DNA of 64,000 bases, taken from Candidatus Acidiferrales bacterium (GTDB lineage: Bacteria; Bacteroidota; Ignavibacteria; Kryptoniales; JAKASW01). The notes beneath the pieces are model-generated. The model did not search any database. It had not been told where the DNA came from and saw only the letters and a list, made by a program, of their open reading frames with translations. The position numbers were made by a program, and so were the translations under genes. Shown piece by piece: positions 1 to 8,494 of this stretch; within the stretch, counting starts at the first letter, position 1, and each line of letters begins with the position of its first letter. The stretch is from positions 154,381 through 218,380 of the forward strand of contig DATJAY010000005.1 in NCBI GenBank assembly GCA_035515795.1, read 5' to 3'.

Positions 1-1
1 A

Positions 2-736
2 TTGACGGCATATGATGCCATTGTCGCCCGCATACTCGATGAGTCGGGAATCGATATTATCCTCGTCGGCGATTCCCTCTCGAATGTTGTGCAAGGAAAC
101 GACACGACGATTCCGGTAACTCTCGAAGAAATGATCTACCATGCAAAGATTGTCGTTCGAGCGGTGAAGCGTGCGCTTGTAGTCGTCGATATGCCGTTTA
201 TGAGTTTTCAAGTCGACGCGCAAGATGCCATCCGAAATGCGGGAAGAATACTGAAAGAGACCGGCGCTGGTGCCGTCAAGGTGGAAGGAGGCAAAGCAAT
301 CGTCGAATCTGTTCGAAGGATGACGGAGATTGGAATCCCTGTCATGGGACACCTTGGATTGACGCCCCAGTCCATAAATAAATTCGGCGGATATAAAACT
401 CGCGGTTTGGAGAAAGATGAAGCCGCGAAAATCTTATCCGATGCAAGACTTCTCGAGTCTTCAGGTGCATTTGCGGTCGTGCTGGAAAAAATCCCTGCAC
501 GGTTGGCCGCGAAAGTCACGAAGAGCATCAGGATTCCGACGATCGGAATCGGGGCCGGCGTGCATTGCGACGGACAAGTGCTCGTCTATGCCGACATGGT
601 CGGGCTGACGCAGGAGTTCAAGCCGCGATTCGTACGCCATTACGAGAACCTTGCGGAAAAAATGCACGATGCCTTTGTGAGGTACATCGGGGACGTGAAA
701 AACGGAAAATTCCCATCGAAGGAAGAAAGCTACTAG
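2..736 (+). CDS. panB: 3-methyl-2-oxobutanoate hydroxymethyltransferase, 5' partial
   Basis: Ketopantoate hydroxymethyltransferase makes ketopantoate from 2-oxoisovalerate and methylene-THF, the first committed step of pantothenate and CoA synthesis in the cytoplasm. The readable 244 residues cover most of the family's TIM barrel: the [12 protein letters not shown] metal/substrate loop near residue 22, [11 protein letters not shown] near 115, and the C-terminal region with [18 protein letters not shown]. The family is usually about 265-280 residues and begins upstream with a segment that leads into TAYD, so the true start lies outside the window and the TTG at position 2 is an internal codon. 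No pan gene follows; the next gene starts 191 bp downstream. Confidence 0.95.
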   Translation: MTAYDAIVARILDESGIDIILVGDSLSNVVQGNDTTIPVTLEEMIYHAKIVVRAVKRALVVVDMPFMSFQVDAQDAIRNAGRILKETGAGAVKVEGGKAIVESVRRMTEIGIPVMGHLGLTPQSINKFGGYKTRGLEKDEAAKILSDARLLESSGAFAVVLEKIPARLAAKVTKSIRIPTIGIGAGVHCDGQVLVYADMVGLTQEFKPRFVRHYENLAEKMHDAFVRYIGDVKNGKFPSKEESY

Positions 737-927
737 TGAATTTCCAGTGGATACGTTTGGGGATCGCTTGTCTTTGAAATAGAGGCTGTGTAAATTCTTC
801 TGGTACCTGATCCGAGTAGAATGGGTCAAGGTAAGATTGCCTGGTGCAAAGGTGTGATTGTTGTGCAAGAAGCTATAGTGAGTTGAAATATGTCAGGGCG
901 ATATTTCGCAGATATTCGGGGGGAGTC

Positions 928-1767
928 GTGTCGCGACAACATACACATATGATTGGTCGGGATAAAGCAGTTTTCCTGATTGTCTCCCTAACCTGCTTGG
1001 AAATATGCTTTATGACGTCTCTTGTTCCCAACGGATTCTCACAAGCCAGAACTACCGCAGATTCGAACCAGAGCGCGGATACTACACGTTTAATTTCCAC
1101 GCTTGGCATCGAGCATATTCAAGTTGCTTCGTTGCCAATGCAGAGAATGGTGACGAAGATCCCGGAAGAATTAGCACAAGCGACAGATGCTTTTACAGGT
1201 AAGCCGTCGCGAAAGGCGGTGAATGTCAACATAGTCGTGAGTCCCGAGGAAGCAAAAGACGCAGCAGTCACTGTCGTGCAGAAAAGCAAGATGACTATCG
1301 AACCAGGCTCAATAACTGTTTCCTGGATTACTCCCGATACAATCGGGACGTGGAGAGCGCCTCTTTCATTGGCTCTGCTTGAAGGAGACTACGATGTTGC
1401 GGCGACGAAGGCTGGTTTCAGGTGTGTGGAGGAATCCATCAAACTTTATGATACCCGGGACCGTGAAGTATCGATGGACATGCTCTCGCTTGAGTACTTG
1501 CGGCGACAAAGAGAACAATGGGGCACGTGTAAATGGATCAGTGCAGGAGTTGCTGCCTGTGCAGGACTATCTACGCTTTTCTTTTACGAAAGGATCGGGA
1601 CATACACAAACAGGTACAATACGGCAGTGGGCCTCTCTGATATTCAAGCAGACAAGAATTCCGTGAGGACGAATCAGAATTCATATAGAATATCGTCCAC
1701 AGTAGCTTTCAGTGCTGTCGGTAGTTTTCTTATAACGTGGTTGATTCAAAGCTTATACCACGAATGA
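928..1767 (+). CDS. exported PEGA-domain-like membrane protein
   Basis: No family was recognised over the full length. I chose the GTG at 928 because a GGGGGAG ribosome site lies 4 nt before it; ATG 949 is the alternative, and both keep the same signal-like hydrophobic segment (KAVFLIVSLTCLEICF). A central stretch with APLSLALLEGDYDVAATKAGF resembles a PEGA domain, a beta-sandwich often found in surface or kinase-linked proteins. Two hydrophobic segments near the C-terminus (ISAGVAACAGLSTLFFY and SAVGSFLITWLIQSLY) suggest membrane anchoring, perhaps with the PEGA domain in the periplasm. It is the first gene of a four-gene set packed almost without gaps (928-6149), so it probably works with the two propeller lipoproteins and the barrel protein that follow. 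Confidence 0.7.
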   Translation: MSRQHTHMIGRDKAVFLIVSLTCLEICFMTSLVPNGFSQARTTADSNQSADTTRLISTLGIEHIQVASLPMQRMVTKIPEELAQATDAFTGKPSRKAVNVNIVVSPEEAKDAAVTVVQKSKMTIEPGSITVSWITPDTIGTWRAPLSLALLEGDYDVAATKAGFRCVEESIKLYDTRDREVSMDMLSLEYLRRQREQWGTCKWISAGVAACAGLSTLFFYERIGTYTNRYNTAVGLSDIQADKNSVRTNQNSYRISSTVAFSAVGSFLITWLIQSLYHE

Positions 1768-1772
1768 TAATC

Positions 1773-3680
1773 ATGAAAAGTAGATTGCACCTTTTTATTG
1801 TGATCCTTCTTCTTGCTTTTATCTCTCTATCGTGCACCAAGAAGGTCGAGTTTAACAACCCGTTCGATCCGAGTGTATCATTGGCTCCGCCAACCAATCT
1901 TCGCGTAGCGTCGGTGACAGATAGCTCTCTGTTATTTCAATGGAGCGACCACTACATCATCCGCAGCGAAGCTCAAACGTCGATTGCATCAATCATGTTC
2001 GAGGGAAGCTTTGATGATACTGTTTTTTCAGTGATAGACACTTTCAGTGCAACCGACACGACGGGGATTGTAAGCACAAAATTTGATACCACCAGTCAGA
2101 CGCAATACTTTCGCATCTTTGCAAAGATAGGTGAGAGAACATCAACTACTTCAAACGTGGTAGCCTGGATAAAATCGTCGATCAATCCATTCGGACTCTC
2201 ATTAACAAGTGTTAGTGAATACGGGCGCACGCTAAACTGGCGTGAGTCGTCTTCCCTTGTTGAAAAATTTCAAATCGAAAGAAAAGCAGGAACCATTGGA
2301 AGTTTCGATGTTATCGGAGTAACTCCTCCCAGCGTCACGAATTTTCTTGATACAGCAATAATTCTTACGAACACCACTTATTATTATCGAGTCTGTGCGA
2401 TTTTACGAGGGGGTCTTAAGAGTCTCTATGATACGGCTTCGATTTATATTTCATTTCCTCCACCAAGTAATTTGATGATGAGTGCTAGCGATTCCAGCAG
2501 CATCAGCTTGACTTGGTCAGACAATTTTACAGGATTAGTTGGTTCTGAAATCCAAAGAGGCGAGGACAGCATTACCTTCGTGACAGTTGGCACTGTTGGG
2601 CCCGGTATAACTAAGTTCACCGACATTGGTCTCGATAGAAGCAAGATGTATTATTACAGACTGAGAAATTTCACCCAATACAACAAATCTCCATATTCCG
2701 CTTCCATTAGAATTTTCTATGGATGCGACTCACTCCACCAATTGACGACCCTGCCGTTTTCCGTACCAGTTTCAGCGGGCTATACATTTGGTTCAATTTA
2801 CGTGAGCAGGCAGGGTAACGTAGCAATGTTCTGGTCAAAAGATGGTACGATAACCGTTTGGGATGTAGTTTCCAGATTGATACTGCACACTTTTTCTCAA
2901 CTTGGGACGATCGGCCGGGTTGGCTTGAGTGGAAATGGAGCAGTCCTAGGTATTATGGATAGTTCCGCCGGTTCGTTTTCTCTTTATTCGACCACCGATG
3001 GACATCTTGTACGGGAAATTACAATAGCACCTCCAGCTGTTGATTTGGAAATGTCAAATGACGGTCTCTCGCTGATTACTTCGGGTGGTGATGACACTAT
3101 TCGCGTTTGGAACGTCGAACGTGGCTCAGTGATAGCCTCGATGACTGGCATTCAGAAATCTCCCACCTCCTTGTTTTTGACGGAAGGCGGGGATACTCTC
3201 GTTTCAGGAGGTGGAAACACACTTTGTTTCTGGGATTTACATTCTGGATCCTTACTTCAGACAACTTCGGGTGGATATTTTAACAAACCTATTTACAGGT
3301 TAGCCAATGGCAATTGGGTTGGCGCAAATTTCGACGATTCCGGTGTCAGGGTCTTTGGTCTTTCAACTGGAGCCACCATACTTACAATACCGACACGATT
3401 GTCGGACCTGTCATACACTTCTTGGTTTTTATCACCTGATGGCGCGACGCTGTTCGCAGGTGGGAGTGACGGCTTCACTGCCTATAATCTGATTCCTGCA
3501 CCTCCAGTCGCGGCCGGATTTGCCGATTACCCGGCGACGTGGATTATCGCGCGAATGGGGGAAAGCAGTAAGTTTATTGCAAAGGATGAACTCAATTATT
3601 ATGGTGGAGCGCCGATTATTTTTGAAATGAAATTTGATTGGATAACTCAAACTTCAGGTTTCAATGGAGGCTTCCGATGA
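1773..3680 (+). CDS. lipoprotein with FN3-like domains and WD40-type propeller
   Basis: The N-terminus is a lipoprotein signal (LHLFIVILLLAFISLSC, Cys about residue 21), so the protein should be lipid-anchored in the envelope. Residues about 35-330 contain three fibronectin-III-like repeats, each with phrases such as PPTNLRVASVTDSSLLFQW and YYYRVCA. Residues about 340-620 read as WD40/YVTN-like blades (GGDDTIRVWNVERGSVI, CFWDLHSGSLL). FN3 plus propeller architecture implies protein or glycan binding rather than catalysis; no catalytic motif is visible. ATG 1764 overlaps the upstream stop as ATGA and is an equally possible start; 1773 gives a more standard MKSR signal peptide. The 3' end overlaps the next gene. 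Confidence 0.8.
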   Translation: MKSRLHLFIVILLLAFISLSCTKKVEFNNPFDPSVSLAPPTNLRVASVTDSSLLFQWSDHYIIRSEAQTSIASIMFEGSFDDTVFSVIDTFSATDTTGIVSTKFDTTSQTQYFRIFAKIGERTSTTSNVVAWIKSSINPFGLSLTSVSEYGRTLNWRESSSLVEKFQIERKAGTIGSFDVIGVTPPSVTNFLDTAIILTNTTYYYRVCAILRGGLKSLYDTASIYISFPPPSNLMMSASDSSSISLTWSDNFTGLVGSEIQRGEDSITFVTVGTVGPGITKFTDIGLDRSKMYYYRLRNFTQYNKSPYSASIRIFYGCDSLHQLTTLPFSVPVSAGYTFGSIYVSRQGNVAMFWSKDGTITVWDVVSRLILHTFSQLGTIGRVGLSGNGAVLGIMDSSAGSFSLYSTTDGHLVREITIAPPAVDLEMSNDGLSLITSGGDDTIRVWNVERGSVIASMTGIQKSPTSLFLTEGGDTLVSGGGNTLCFWDLHSGSLLQTTSGGYFNKPIYRLANGNWVGANFDDSGVRVFGLSTGATILTIPTRLSDLSYTSWFLSPDGATLFAGGSDGFTAYNLIPAPPVAAGFADYPATWIIARMGESSKFIAKDELNYYGGAPIIFEMKFDWITQTSGFNGGFR

Positions 3681-5409
3681 AGTTGACGGTCGGAAAATCT
3701 TGAGACTATTATTTAGAGGATATTTGATTGTCCTTTTTGCGAGGCAAATCGACCTGAAGGTGCAGAAGATCTTTACCGGGATATTAGCCGTCCAAATTCT
3801 AATAAGGGTTACCGCGTCTTTCTTCATCCTTTCTTTGTCTTCGTGCGGCTTCATCGAGCCGAAGCCTGCAATTAACAGCCAAGCTGGACATGTGCCTGGA
3901 TTAAGATTACTCGTTTTCAAAAACGGTCAGCATGTTGCCGGGACTATCAACTTGACTGTTGTTCCAGATTCGATGCCGGCGCAAATTACCCAACTAAACC
4001 TAAGCGTGGACTCTACTTCGGTTAGCCCGCTCAGTCTTAACACGACTAATTTTTCACAGGGCGACCATGTTCTGCACTTCACTGCGCGATTGACGAGTCC
4101 AACTTCAGGATTTGTGAATTATCAGAACGGTGTCGTTGATACATTGAACGTGACGCTGAACTTTGACCAGACACCCGCTAGAGCGGTATCAGGTCTTTCA
4201 GTTTCAAACTCAAACGCGCATCCTGTCCTGTCTTGGTCGCCCAATCCATTCTCGACTTTTCTTTGTTACATCGTTCGTAGAAATAATACAATCATCGATA
4301 GCATATTTTCTGAGACGACGGCCTCTTTTGTCGATACTGGCTATACTCTCGCTGATTTTGATAGAGTAAGTTATGATGTTGGTACGTCGAATTGCGGGAG
4401 CGTTGCATATTCGCCGGCCATGACCTTTCAACTTGGACAATTTTTGTCGCTGATTCCTATATCGGGCAATCTGGACTACTCCAATGTGACAGGCGTTCTA
4501 GAAAATCTTGGCGATAAGGTTATCTTTGAATCCGATTTTGGCATTTTGCACAGCGACTTCTCGGTTGACTTCTACAGCTTTCTTGTGTCCATGTCTACTC
4601 AAACCCATAATATCCTGTCTCAAGCAAAAGTTCAATCAACGTGGATGGACTATACTCCAGGGCCTTACGCAAAGAGTCTTGATGCAGCAAGAATTTTTGG
4701 GGTTCAACCATACACTGGTACCATCATTGTACTTGATACTAATCTTCAACAACTGAGTTTGTCTTCTGTGAGTTTCGGATCCCCAAGAAACCTGTTCGCC
4801 GTAGGTTGGGCGGACAACTTATATTCCTCCGATGGTAATGGAACTTTATACGTATACGCCTCGGACGGTACCCGCATTAACTCTTACGAAAATATACTTG
4901 GTGGTCAGGCACGGTTTCTCAGCATATCTCCCGATGGCACGACTATGCTCGCCGCGGACAACAAGGGAATTAAGAGCTTTGCGCTCAGTCATGACTCGGT
5001 AGTCTTCAAACTTCAGTCCCCGATCAAAGATCAGTTGGGGTTGTTCCATTGCGATTGGAACGACTCCTTAGTATTCATAACAAGGCAGAATGCAATAGTT
5101 GAGGGGTGGGATGTAGGAACACTTAAATCTCTCGGTTCCTTTCATCCGTCAGCAGGTGTGCCGCAAGTATCGAGCGTTACTGCGCTAACCGCTAATTCAA
5201 GATACCTTTATGTCGCGTATACCGTCCGGTATAACAATGGGCCTGCTAGCATTGTTGTAGAGTATGACGTTTCTACCAGGCAACAAACGCGCTCCTGGAT
5301 ATTTCCATCCGTAGTCCAATCGCTCCTTGGTTCTGAGAAAGGTCGTTATCTTTTTGCCTGTACTTCTAGCAATCAATGGATCGTTGACCTTGGAGTTGGA
5401 CAGTTATGA
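3664..5409 (+). CDS. lipoprotein with beta-propeller-like region
   Basis: This is a second envelope protein of the cassette. A lipobox-like ILSLSSC lies near residue 61, unusually far from the ATG at 3664, so the true start is uncertain. Options are ATG 3664 (17-nt overlap with the previous gene), TTG 3724 (AGAGGA 3 nt upstream), or GTG 3760, which would give a normal 30-residue signal. A perfect GGAGG plus ATG at 3677 opens another frame that stops after 8 codons. After the lipobox come a beta-rich domain, an FN3-like domain (residues about 155-250) and propeller-like repeats to the end (ISPDGTTMLAADNKGIKSF). No catalytic residues are evident. The stop overlaps the next start (ATGA), implying translational coupling. 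Confidence 0.7.
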   Translation: MEASDEVDGRKILRLLFRGYLIVLFARQIDLKVQKIFTGILAVQILIRVTASFFILSLSSCGFIEPKPAINSQAGHVPGLRLLVFKNGQHVAGTINLTVVPDSMPAQITQLNLSVDSTSVSPLSLNTTNFSQGDHVLHFTARLTSPTSGFVNYQNGVVDTLNVTLNFDQTPARAVSGLSVSNSNAHPVLSWSPNPFSTFLCYIVRRNNTIIDSIFSETTASFVDTGYTLADFDRVSYDVGTSNCGSVAYSPAMTFQLGQFLSLIPISGNLDYSNVTGVLENLGDKVIFESDFGILHSDFSVDFYSFLVSMSTQTHNILSQAKVQSTWMDYTPGPYAKSLDAARIFGVQPYTGTIIVLDTNLQQLSLSSVSFGSPRNLFAVGWADNLYSSDGNGTLYVYASDGTRINSYENILGGQARFLSISPDGTTMLAADNKGIKSFALSHDSVVFKLQSPIKDQLGLFHCDWNDSLVFITRQNAIVEGWDVGTLKSLGSFHPSAGVPQVSSVTALTANSRYLYVAYTVRYNNGPASIVVEYDVSTRQQTRSWIFPSVVQSLLGSEKGRYLFACTSSNQWIVDLGVGQL

Positions 5410-6149
5410 AACGAGTAATCTTTCGTTTAGTTTTGTCATTGTTCGTCTTTCGTCCAGCCTTTTCTCAAAACTATATTCCCATCGATATCTGGCAACCGTT
5501 TATATCTGTCGGATATGAATCTGCATCCACTGGTGACGTGAGCATTTTCTATCATAATATCGTCCAATCGTACCGCGACCAGGGAATTCCAGTTCCCACT
5601 CAAACCGATTTCGGCCGTACGTTGGCGGTTAATGGCGGTTTTCTTTATTGTCCGATAGCGTCTATATGGTTTGGTCTCTCCATGGGTTGTCTCTACTCAC
5701 CGGCTTTCTCAGACTATCAGGACTATGCTGGTACACTGAAAGTTGACGGATCGGTTGTAACGTATCCAATAACAATTATAACACAATATAAATTGACTGA
5801 CGTCGGTTCCTTTCCGATCCTGATCATTGTGAAACCCGGTTTCAGTTATTTTGCATCTAAGATTACTCAGGATCTTGAATTTGCAGGTTCCCCTCAAAAC
5901 GATTTTCATTCCAAAATCTCAAGTTATAGTTGGGCATTCTGCATCGAGGCCGGCCTCGGAACGTCTGTTCAGATCGGAAGGATTACTGCGACGATCGAAT
6001 CGGGGTACCATCTTTCAGGTGTCGGACCTCTGGATTATCATCAGAACCCTGGACCGGCGAACGATCCTTACTGGGGTGAAAGACATTTCATGTGGTCGAT
6101 GGGGCAGTCGGGTTTCATTGTCCGCCTCACAACTGGATTCAATCTATAG
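5406..6149 (+). CDS. exported outer-membrane beta-barrel-like protein
   Basis: A 247-residue protein with a clear cleavable signal (MKRVIFRLVLSLFVFRPAFSQ). The mature part has alternating hydrophobic and polar strands rich in Gly, Tyr, Phe and Ser (for example GGFLYCPIASIWFGLSMG) and ends in GFIVRLTTGFNL, close to the aromatic C-terminus of small outer-membrane barrels of Bacteroidota. Its ATG overlaps the stop of the upstream lipoprotein gene by 4 nt, so it is translated with it. The likely role is as the membrane partner of the two propeller lipoproteins. The function is unknown and the barrel call is an inference from composition. Confidence 0.7.
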   Translation: MKRVIFRLVLSLFVFRPAFSQNYIPIDIWQPFISVGYESASTGDVSIFYHNIVQSYRDQGIPVPTQTDFGRTLAVNGGFLYCPIASIWFGLSMGCLYSPAFSDYQDYAGTLKVDGSVVTYPITIITQYKLTDVGSFPILIIVKPGFSYFASKITQDLEFAGSPQNDFHSKISSYSWAFCIEAGLGTSVQIGRITATIESGYHLSGVGPLDYHQNPGPANDPYWGERHFMWSMGQSGFIVRLTTGFNL

Positions 6150-6195
6150 GGACAATCATTGTTTAATCACTTGAATCATAGCGGAAAAGATTTCA

Positions 6196-6741
6196 ATGGA
6201 ACATTGTATTAACCATCCCGGCAAAAAAGCACTCTCTGTCTGTCATGGGTGTGGAAAAAATTTTTGCGAAGTCTGTTTAGACGAAGGCCGGGAATTCTAT
6301 TACTGCAAAAACCCTGCTTGTCAGGAATTGTTAAAGAAAGACAAGAAGGTTGAGCTGCTGCCGGAAAAAATGATGTGCCCGGTCTGTTCCAGCGAGTTGG
6401 AACTTTCTAACGAGGATAGGACTTCGAAGAAATTCCACTGTCCGGAGTGTAAGTCGTTTGTCGATTTAACTGAGGATCCGCCGAAAATCTGGGACGACAA
6501 GAATTATTTGCTTTTACTTACTACTATGAACCAGGGCGACATTGCTGTGATCAAGTCACTTCTGGACAACGCAAACATAGATTACTATGCATTTGACGAG
6601 GATTTTCTTTCCATGAGACCTTTGGTTCAACCGGCAAGATTTTTCGTGGCTGAAAGTGACGTTGAAAAGGCGAAGGAAATTATGGAAAGCCTGAACCTCA
6701 ATTTCTTTGGGATCACGAGACGGAATAAAATTGAAGAGTAA
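6196..6741 (+). CDS. B-box-like zinc-finger protein with DUF2007 domain
   Basis: The N-terminal half is cysteine rich: CINHPGKKALSVCHGC then CEVC and C-x4-C resemble a prokaryotic B-box-like zinc finger, and CPVC...CPEC at about residues 72-96 forms a zinc ribbon. The C-terminal 75 residues (LLLLTTMNQGDIAVIKSLLDNANIDYYAFD, split here as two motifs around NQGDIAVIKSLL) match the pattern of DUF2007, a small ferredoxin-like domain thought to act in signalling. No DNA-binding or enzymatic motif is visible. It stands alone 46 bp after the barrel gene and could be the last gene of that transcript. Confidence 0.75.
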   Translation: MEHCINHPGKKALSVCHGCGKNFCEVCLDEGREFYYCKNPACQELLKKDKKVELLPEKMMCPVCSSELELSNEDRTSKKFHCPECKSFVDLTEDPPKIWDDKNYLLLLTTMNQGDIAVIKSLLDNANIDYYAFDEDFLSMRPLVQPARFFVAESDVEKAKEIMESLNLNFFGITRRNKIEE

Positions 6742-6810
6742 ATCATAATGGGCCGGATGGCTTATCTATAACCTTTCGCGGTATTCCTTGGCCAGACGTT
6801 CTCACGAAGC

Positions 6811-6839
6811 TTGACATTCAATCCATGGCACGCTAAATT
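6811..6839 (+). promoter_or_regulatory. sigma70-type promoter for the cold-shock gene
   Basis: A perfect -35 box TTGACA (6811-6816) is followed by a 17-nt spacer and a -10 box TAAATT (6834-6839). It points at the cold-shock gene, giving a predicted leader of about 325 nt. The same -35/spacer/-10 combination occurs upstream of the wzc gene. Confidence 0.5.
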
Positions 6840-6845
6840 ATGCTG

Positions 6846-7171
6846 AAGTTTTATTGAAGAGCTTTATTGAAATATCGCGGCGGGGAAAAGAGGTAACCAT
6901 TTCAATATCGTCTAGAAGAGGGTAACAAAATTCTTTATCCACGTAATCTTAGATTAAGAGTTTTCCTGAACGGATATTTTTTGGAACCTTTCAAGTTTTT
7001 GTTGAGCGTCAAACGGGTAATTAATGGCGAAAGCGGTCGCGAACGTTTTGAATTTTCATTGTGCCCGTCTGGTCGTCCCGGGAAACCCATTTATGTCGGG
7101 ATAGATAGAGGAATTTCTTGGGACGCACAAGCGATCTCTGGAGCTGGCTACATTCTTAGGAGGTATTAAAA
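6846..7171 (+). other. long non-coding leader of the cold-shock gene
   Basis: This region has no convincing gene; a 62-codon frame from TTG 6981 has no ribosome site and no recognisable content. Long structured leaders are known for cspA-type mRNAs, where they stabilise and expose the start at low temperature. Here the region ends in an excellent ribosome site (TAGGAGG, 7159-7165). I did not find a clear cold-box sequence by eye. Confidence 0.35.
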
Positions 7172-7375
7172 ATGCCGAACGGCAAGGTGAAGTGGTTCGA
7201 TGGGAAAAAAGGATTCGGGTTTATTGAGCAGGAAAATGGACCTGAAATATTTGTCCACTATACGGACATAAAAACCGACAAACAATATAAAACTCTCGAC
7301 AAAGGTGTCGAGGTGGAGTTCGAAATTGTTGAGGGCGCCAAGGGACTCAAAGCTGTTAACGTTACCGTGAAGTAG
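7172..7375 (+). CDS. cold-shock domain protein (CspA family)
   Basis: A 67-residue single OB-fold RNA chaperone, the usual size for the family. RNP1-like KGFGFIEQ and RNP2-like IFVHYTDI are both present; the second normally reads VFVHFSAI, so a Tyr replaces a Phe in the nucleic-acid face. These proteins bind single-stranded RNA and melt structure during cold shock or growth transitions. The TAGGAGG site lies 6 nt before the ATG. The promoter and long leader upstream suggest post-transcriptional control. Confidence 0.95.
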   Translation: MPNGKVKWFDGKKGFGFIEQENGPEIFVHYTDIKTDKQYKTLDKGVEVEFEIVEGAKGLKAVNVTVK

Positions 7376-7383
7376 AACCAAGG

Positions 7384-7450
7384 GGCACAGAGGAAAAACG
7401 CGACAGGACCTCGCCGCTTTGTGCCTTTGCATCTCTGTACCTTTGTGCCT
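7384..7450. repeat. repeated CTTTGTGCCT with inverted partner
   Basis: CTTTGTGCCT occurs at 7417-7426 and again at 7441-7450. GGCACAGAG just after the cold-shock stop is complementary to both copies with one mismatch. Two mutually exclusive hairpins can therefore form between the csp stop and the next gene. It may be a terminator or processing element; no long T-run follows. Confidence 0.4.
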
Positions 7451-7467
7451 ATCTTTTGAAACATAGA

Positions 7468-7947
7468 ATGAAGACGATGAGTTTTGAATTTAAATCGAAA
7501 GACATCGAGAACATCGGCGTCGTTTTAAAAGTAAAGCCGGTAAAACGCGGCAACTTTTATCGCTTCGATTTGGATGACAAAAAATCCAAAAGAAAACTTT
7601 CGGTAGAAATTTATCCGGCAATCAAAACAGGGAAACAAAGCGGGAATTTGATTTCAGTTTATACAATCAATTCTCATCTCCAATTGCATCAGTGTACGGG
7701 TTATCTTGCTTCTGAAATGCTTGGGGAGGTGACGTTTTATTCCGAGATGGACGGAAAGATCAGCGGGTTGATTATCGAACGGGAAGCAGGGTGCTCACTT
7801 TATGCGAACGTCGATAGGAGCGTCCTTTCGGGAGACTTTACAAGGTTCGGACCGGAAGTTATGTTGAGCAGCATTGCACTGTCGCTTGCGGAGACGCAAT
7901 TGTCCGCGGGTGTAAAAGGCAAATCCCGCGTCTCCACCGGTTCATAG
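7468..7947 (+). CDS. hypothetical protein
   Basis: A protein of about 159 residues with no recognised family, no signal peptide and no membrane segment. It begins MKTMSFEFKSKDIENIG and contains a basic, beta-rich first half (VVLKVKPVKRGNFYRFDLDD) and a later FYSEMDGKISGLIIEREAGC segment; the pattern suggests a small cytoplasmic beta-barrel or PilZ-like fold, but no PilZ RxxxR motif is present. ATG 7468 or 7477 could be the start; neither has a good ribosome site. It precedes ybeY by 67 nt and may share a transcript. Confidence 0.6.
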   Translation: MKTMSFEFKSKDIENIGVVLKVKPVKRGNFYRFDLDDKKSKRKLSVEIYPAIKTGKQSGNLISVYTINSHLQLHQCTGYLASEMLGEVTFYSEMDGKISGLIIEREAGCSLYANVDRSVLSGDFTRFGPEVMLSSIALSLAETQLSAGVKGKSRVSTGS

Positions 7948-8014
7948 CCTCGGGGGTCGTCCGATCCGAAGGGATTCTCCAGGAGAGGTCCGCCGCGGGC
8001 GGACATTCGGACAA

Positions 8015-8437
8015 GTGAAAACACGAGTTTTTTACGAACATAGACATGCTCCGAAGTTTGATCATGGTACACTTGCGTTGCTTGTTCGGCGCATCTTGCG
8101 GGAAGAGGGGAAGAAATCCGATAATATTAATGTGGTACTTGTTGACGATGAATATTTGAAGGAAGTAAACAAGAAGTTCCTGAACCACGACCATAGAACT
8201 GATGTTATATCCTTCGACGTCGGAGAAGATGGAATAATAGATGGGGAGATTTATGTCAGTGTGGATCGTGCGATAGTGCAAGCAAGACGATATAACGTTT
8301 CTCTTGAGAAAGAGATAACGAGATTAATCATTCACGGGATTCTTCATCTTTCAGGATGGGACGACGCGTCTCGGTCACAAAAATTACGAATGAGAAAGCG
8401 CGAAAATGTATTCATCGAGGCGTTTTGTAAGAAATAA
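8015..8437 (+). CDS. ybeY: endoribonuclease YbeY
   Basis: YbeY is a zinc-dependent single-strand RNase needed for 16S rRNA 3' maturation and ribosome quality control. The 140-residue length is normal. Diagnostic motifs are DHRTDVISFD near residue 60 and the metal site HGILHLSGWDD near residue 110. In most bacteria the site is HGxLHLxGxDH; here the third His is Asp. I recall similar substitutions in Bacteroidota-type YbeY, so this is probably lineage-typical rather than inactivating. The start is a GTG, with only weak ribosome-site sequence before it. Confidence 0.93.
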   Translation: MKTRVFYEHRHAPKFDHGTLALLVRRILREEGKKSDNINVVLVDDEYLKEVNKKFLNHDHRTDVISFDVGEDGIIDGEIYVSVDRAIVQARRYNVSLEKEITRLIIHGILHLSGWDDASRSQKLRMRKRENVFIEAFCKK

Positions 8438-8445
8438 GCTGACCT

Positions 8446-8489
8446 TTCGAAGGAATCAGAGATCCTTCGAACCTCCGGGAGAATGGAGG
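8446..8489. repeat. tandem hairpins before smg
   Basis: TTCGAAGGA (8446-8454) and TCCTTCGAA (8463-8471) form a perfect 9-bp stem with an 8-nt loop. CCTCC (8472-8476) and GGAGG (8485-8489) form a second short stem directly after it. They sit between ybeY and the smg promoter and may terminate or insulate the ybeY transcript, although no U-tract follows. Confidence 0.5.
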
Positions 8490-8494
8490 ATAAC

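Noticed and set aside
2..4. TTG at position 2 as the panB start
   Set aside because: The family has further N-terminal residues before TAYD, so the gene starts outside the window.
6829..6848. Possible sigma54 -24/-12 site (TGGCACG...GC)
   Set aside because: The GG to GC distance is 13 instead of 10 nt.
6981..7169. 62-codon frame before the cold-shock gene
   Set aside because: TTG start, no ribosome site, no recognisable content, and it ends just before the csp ATG. Treated as leader.
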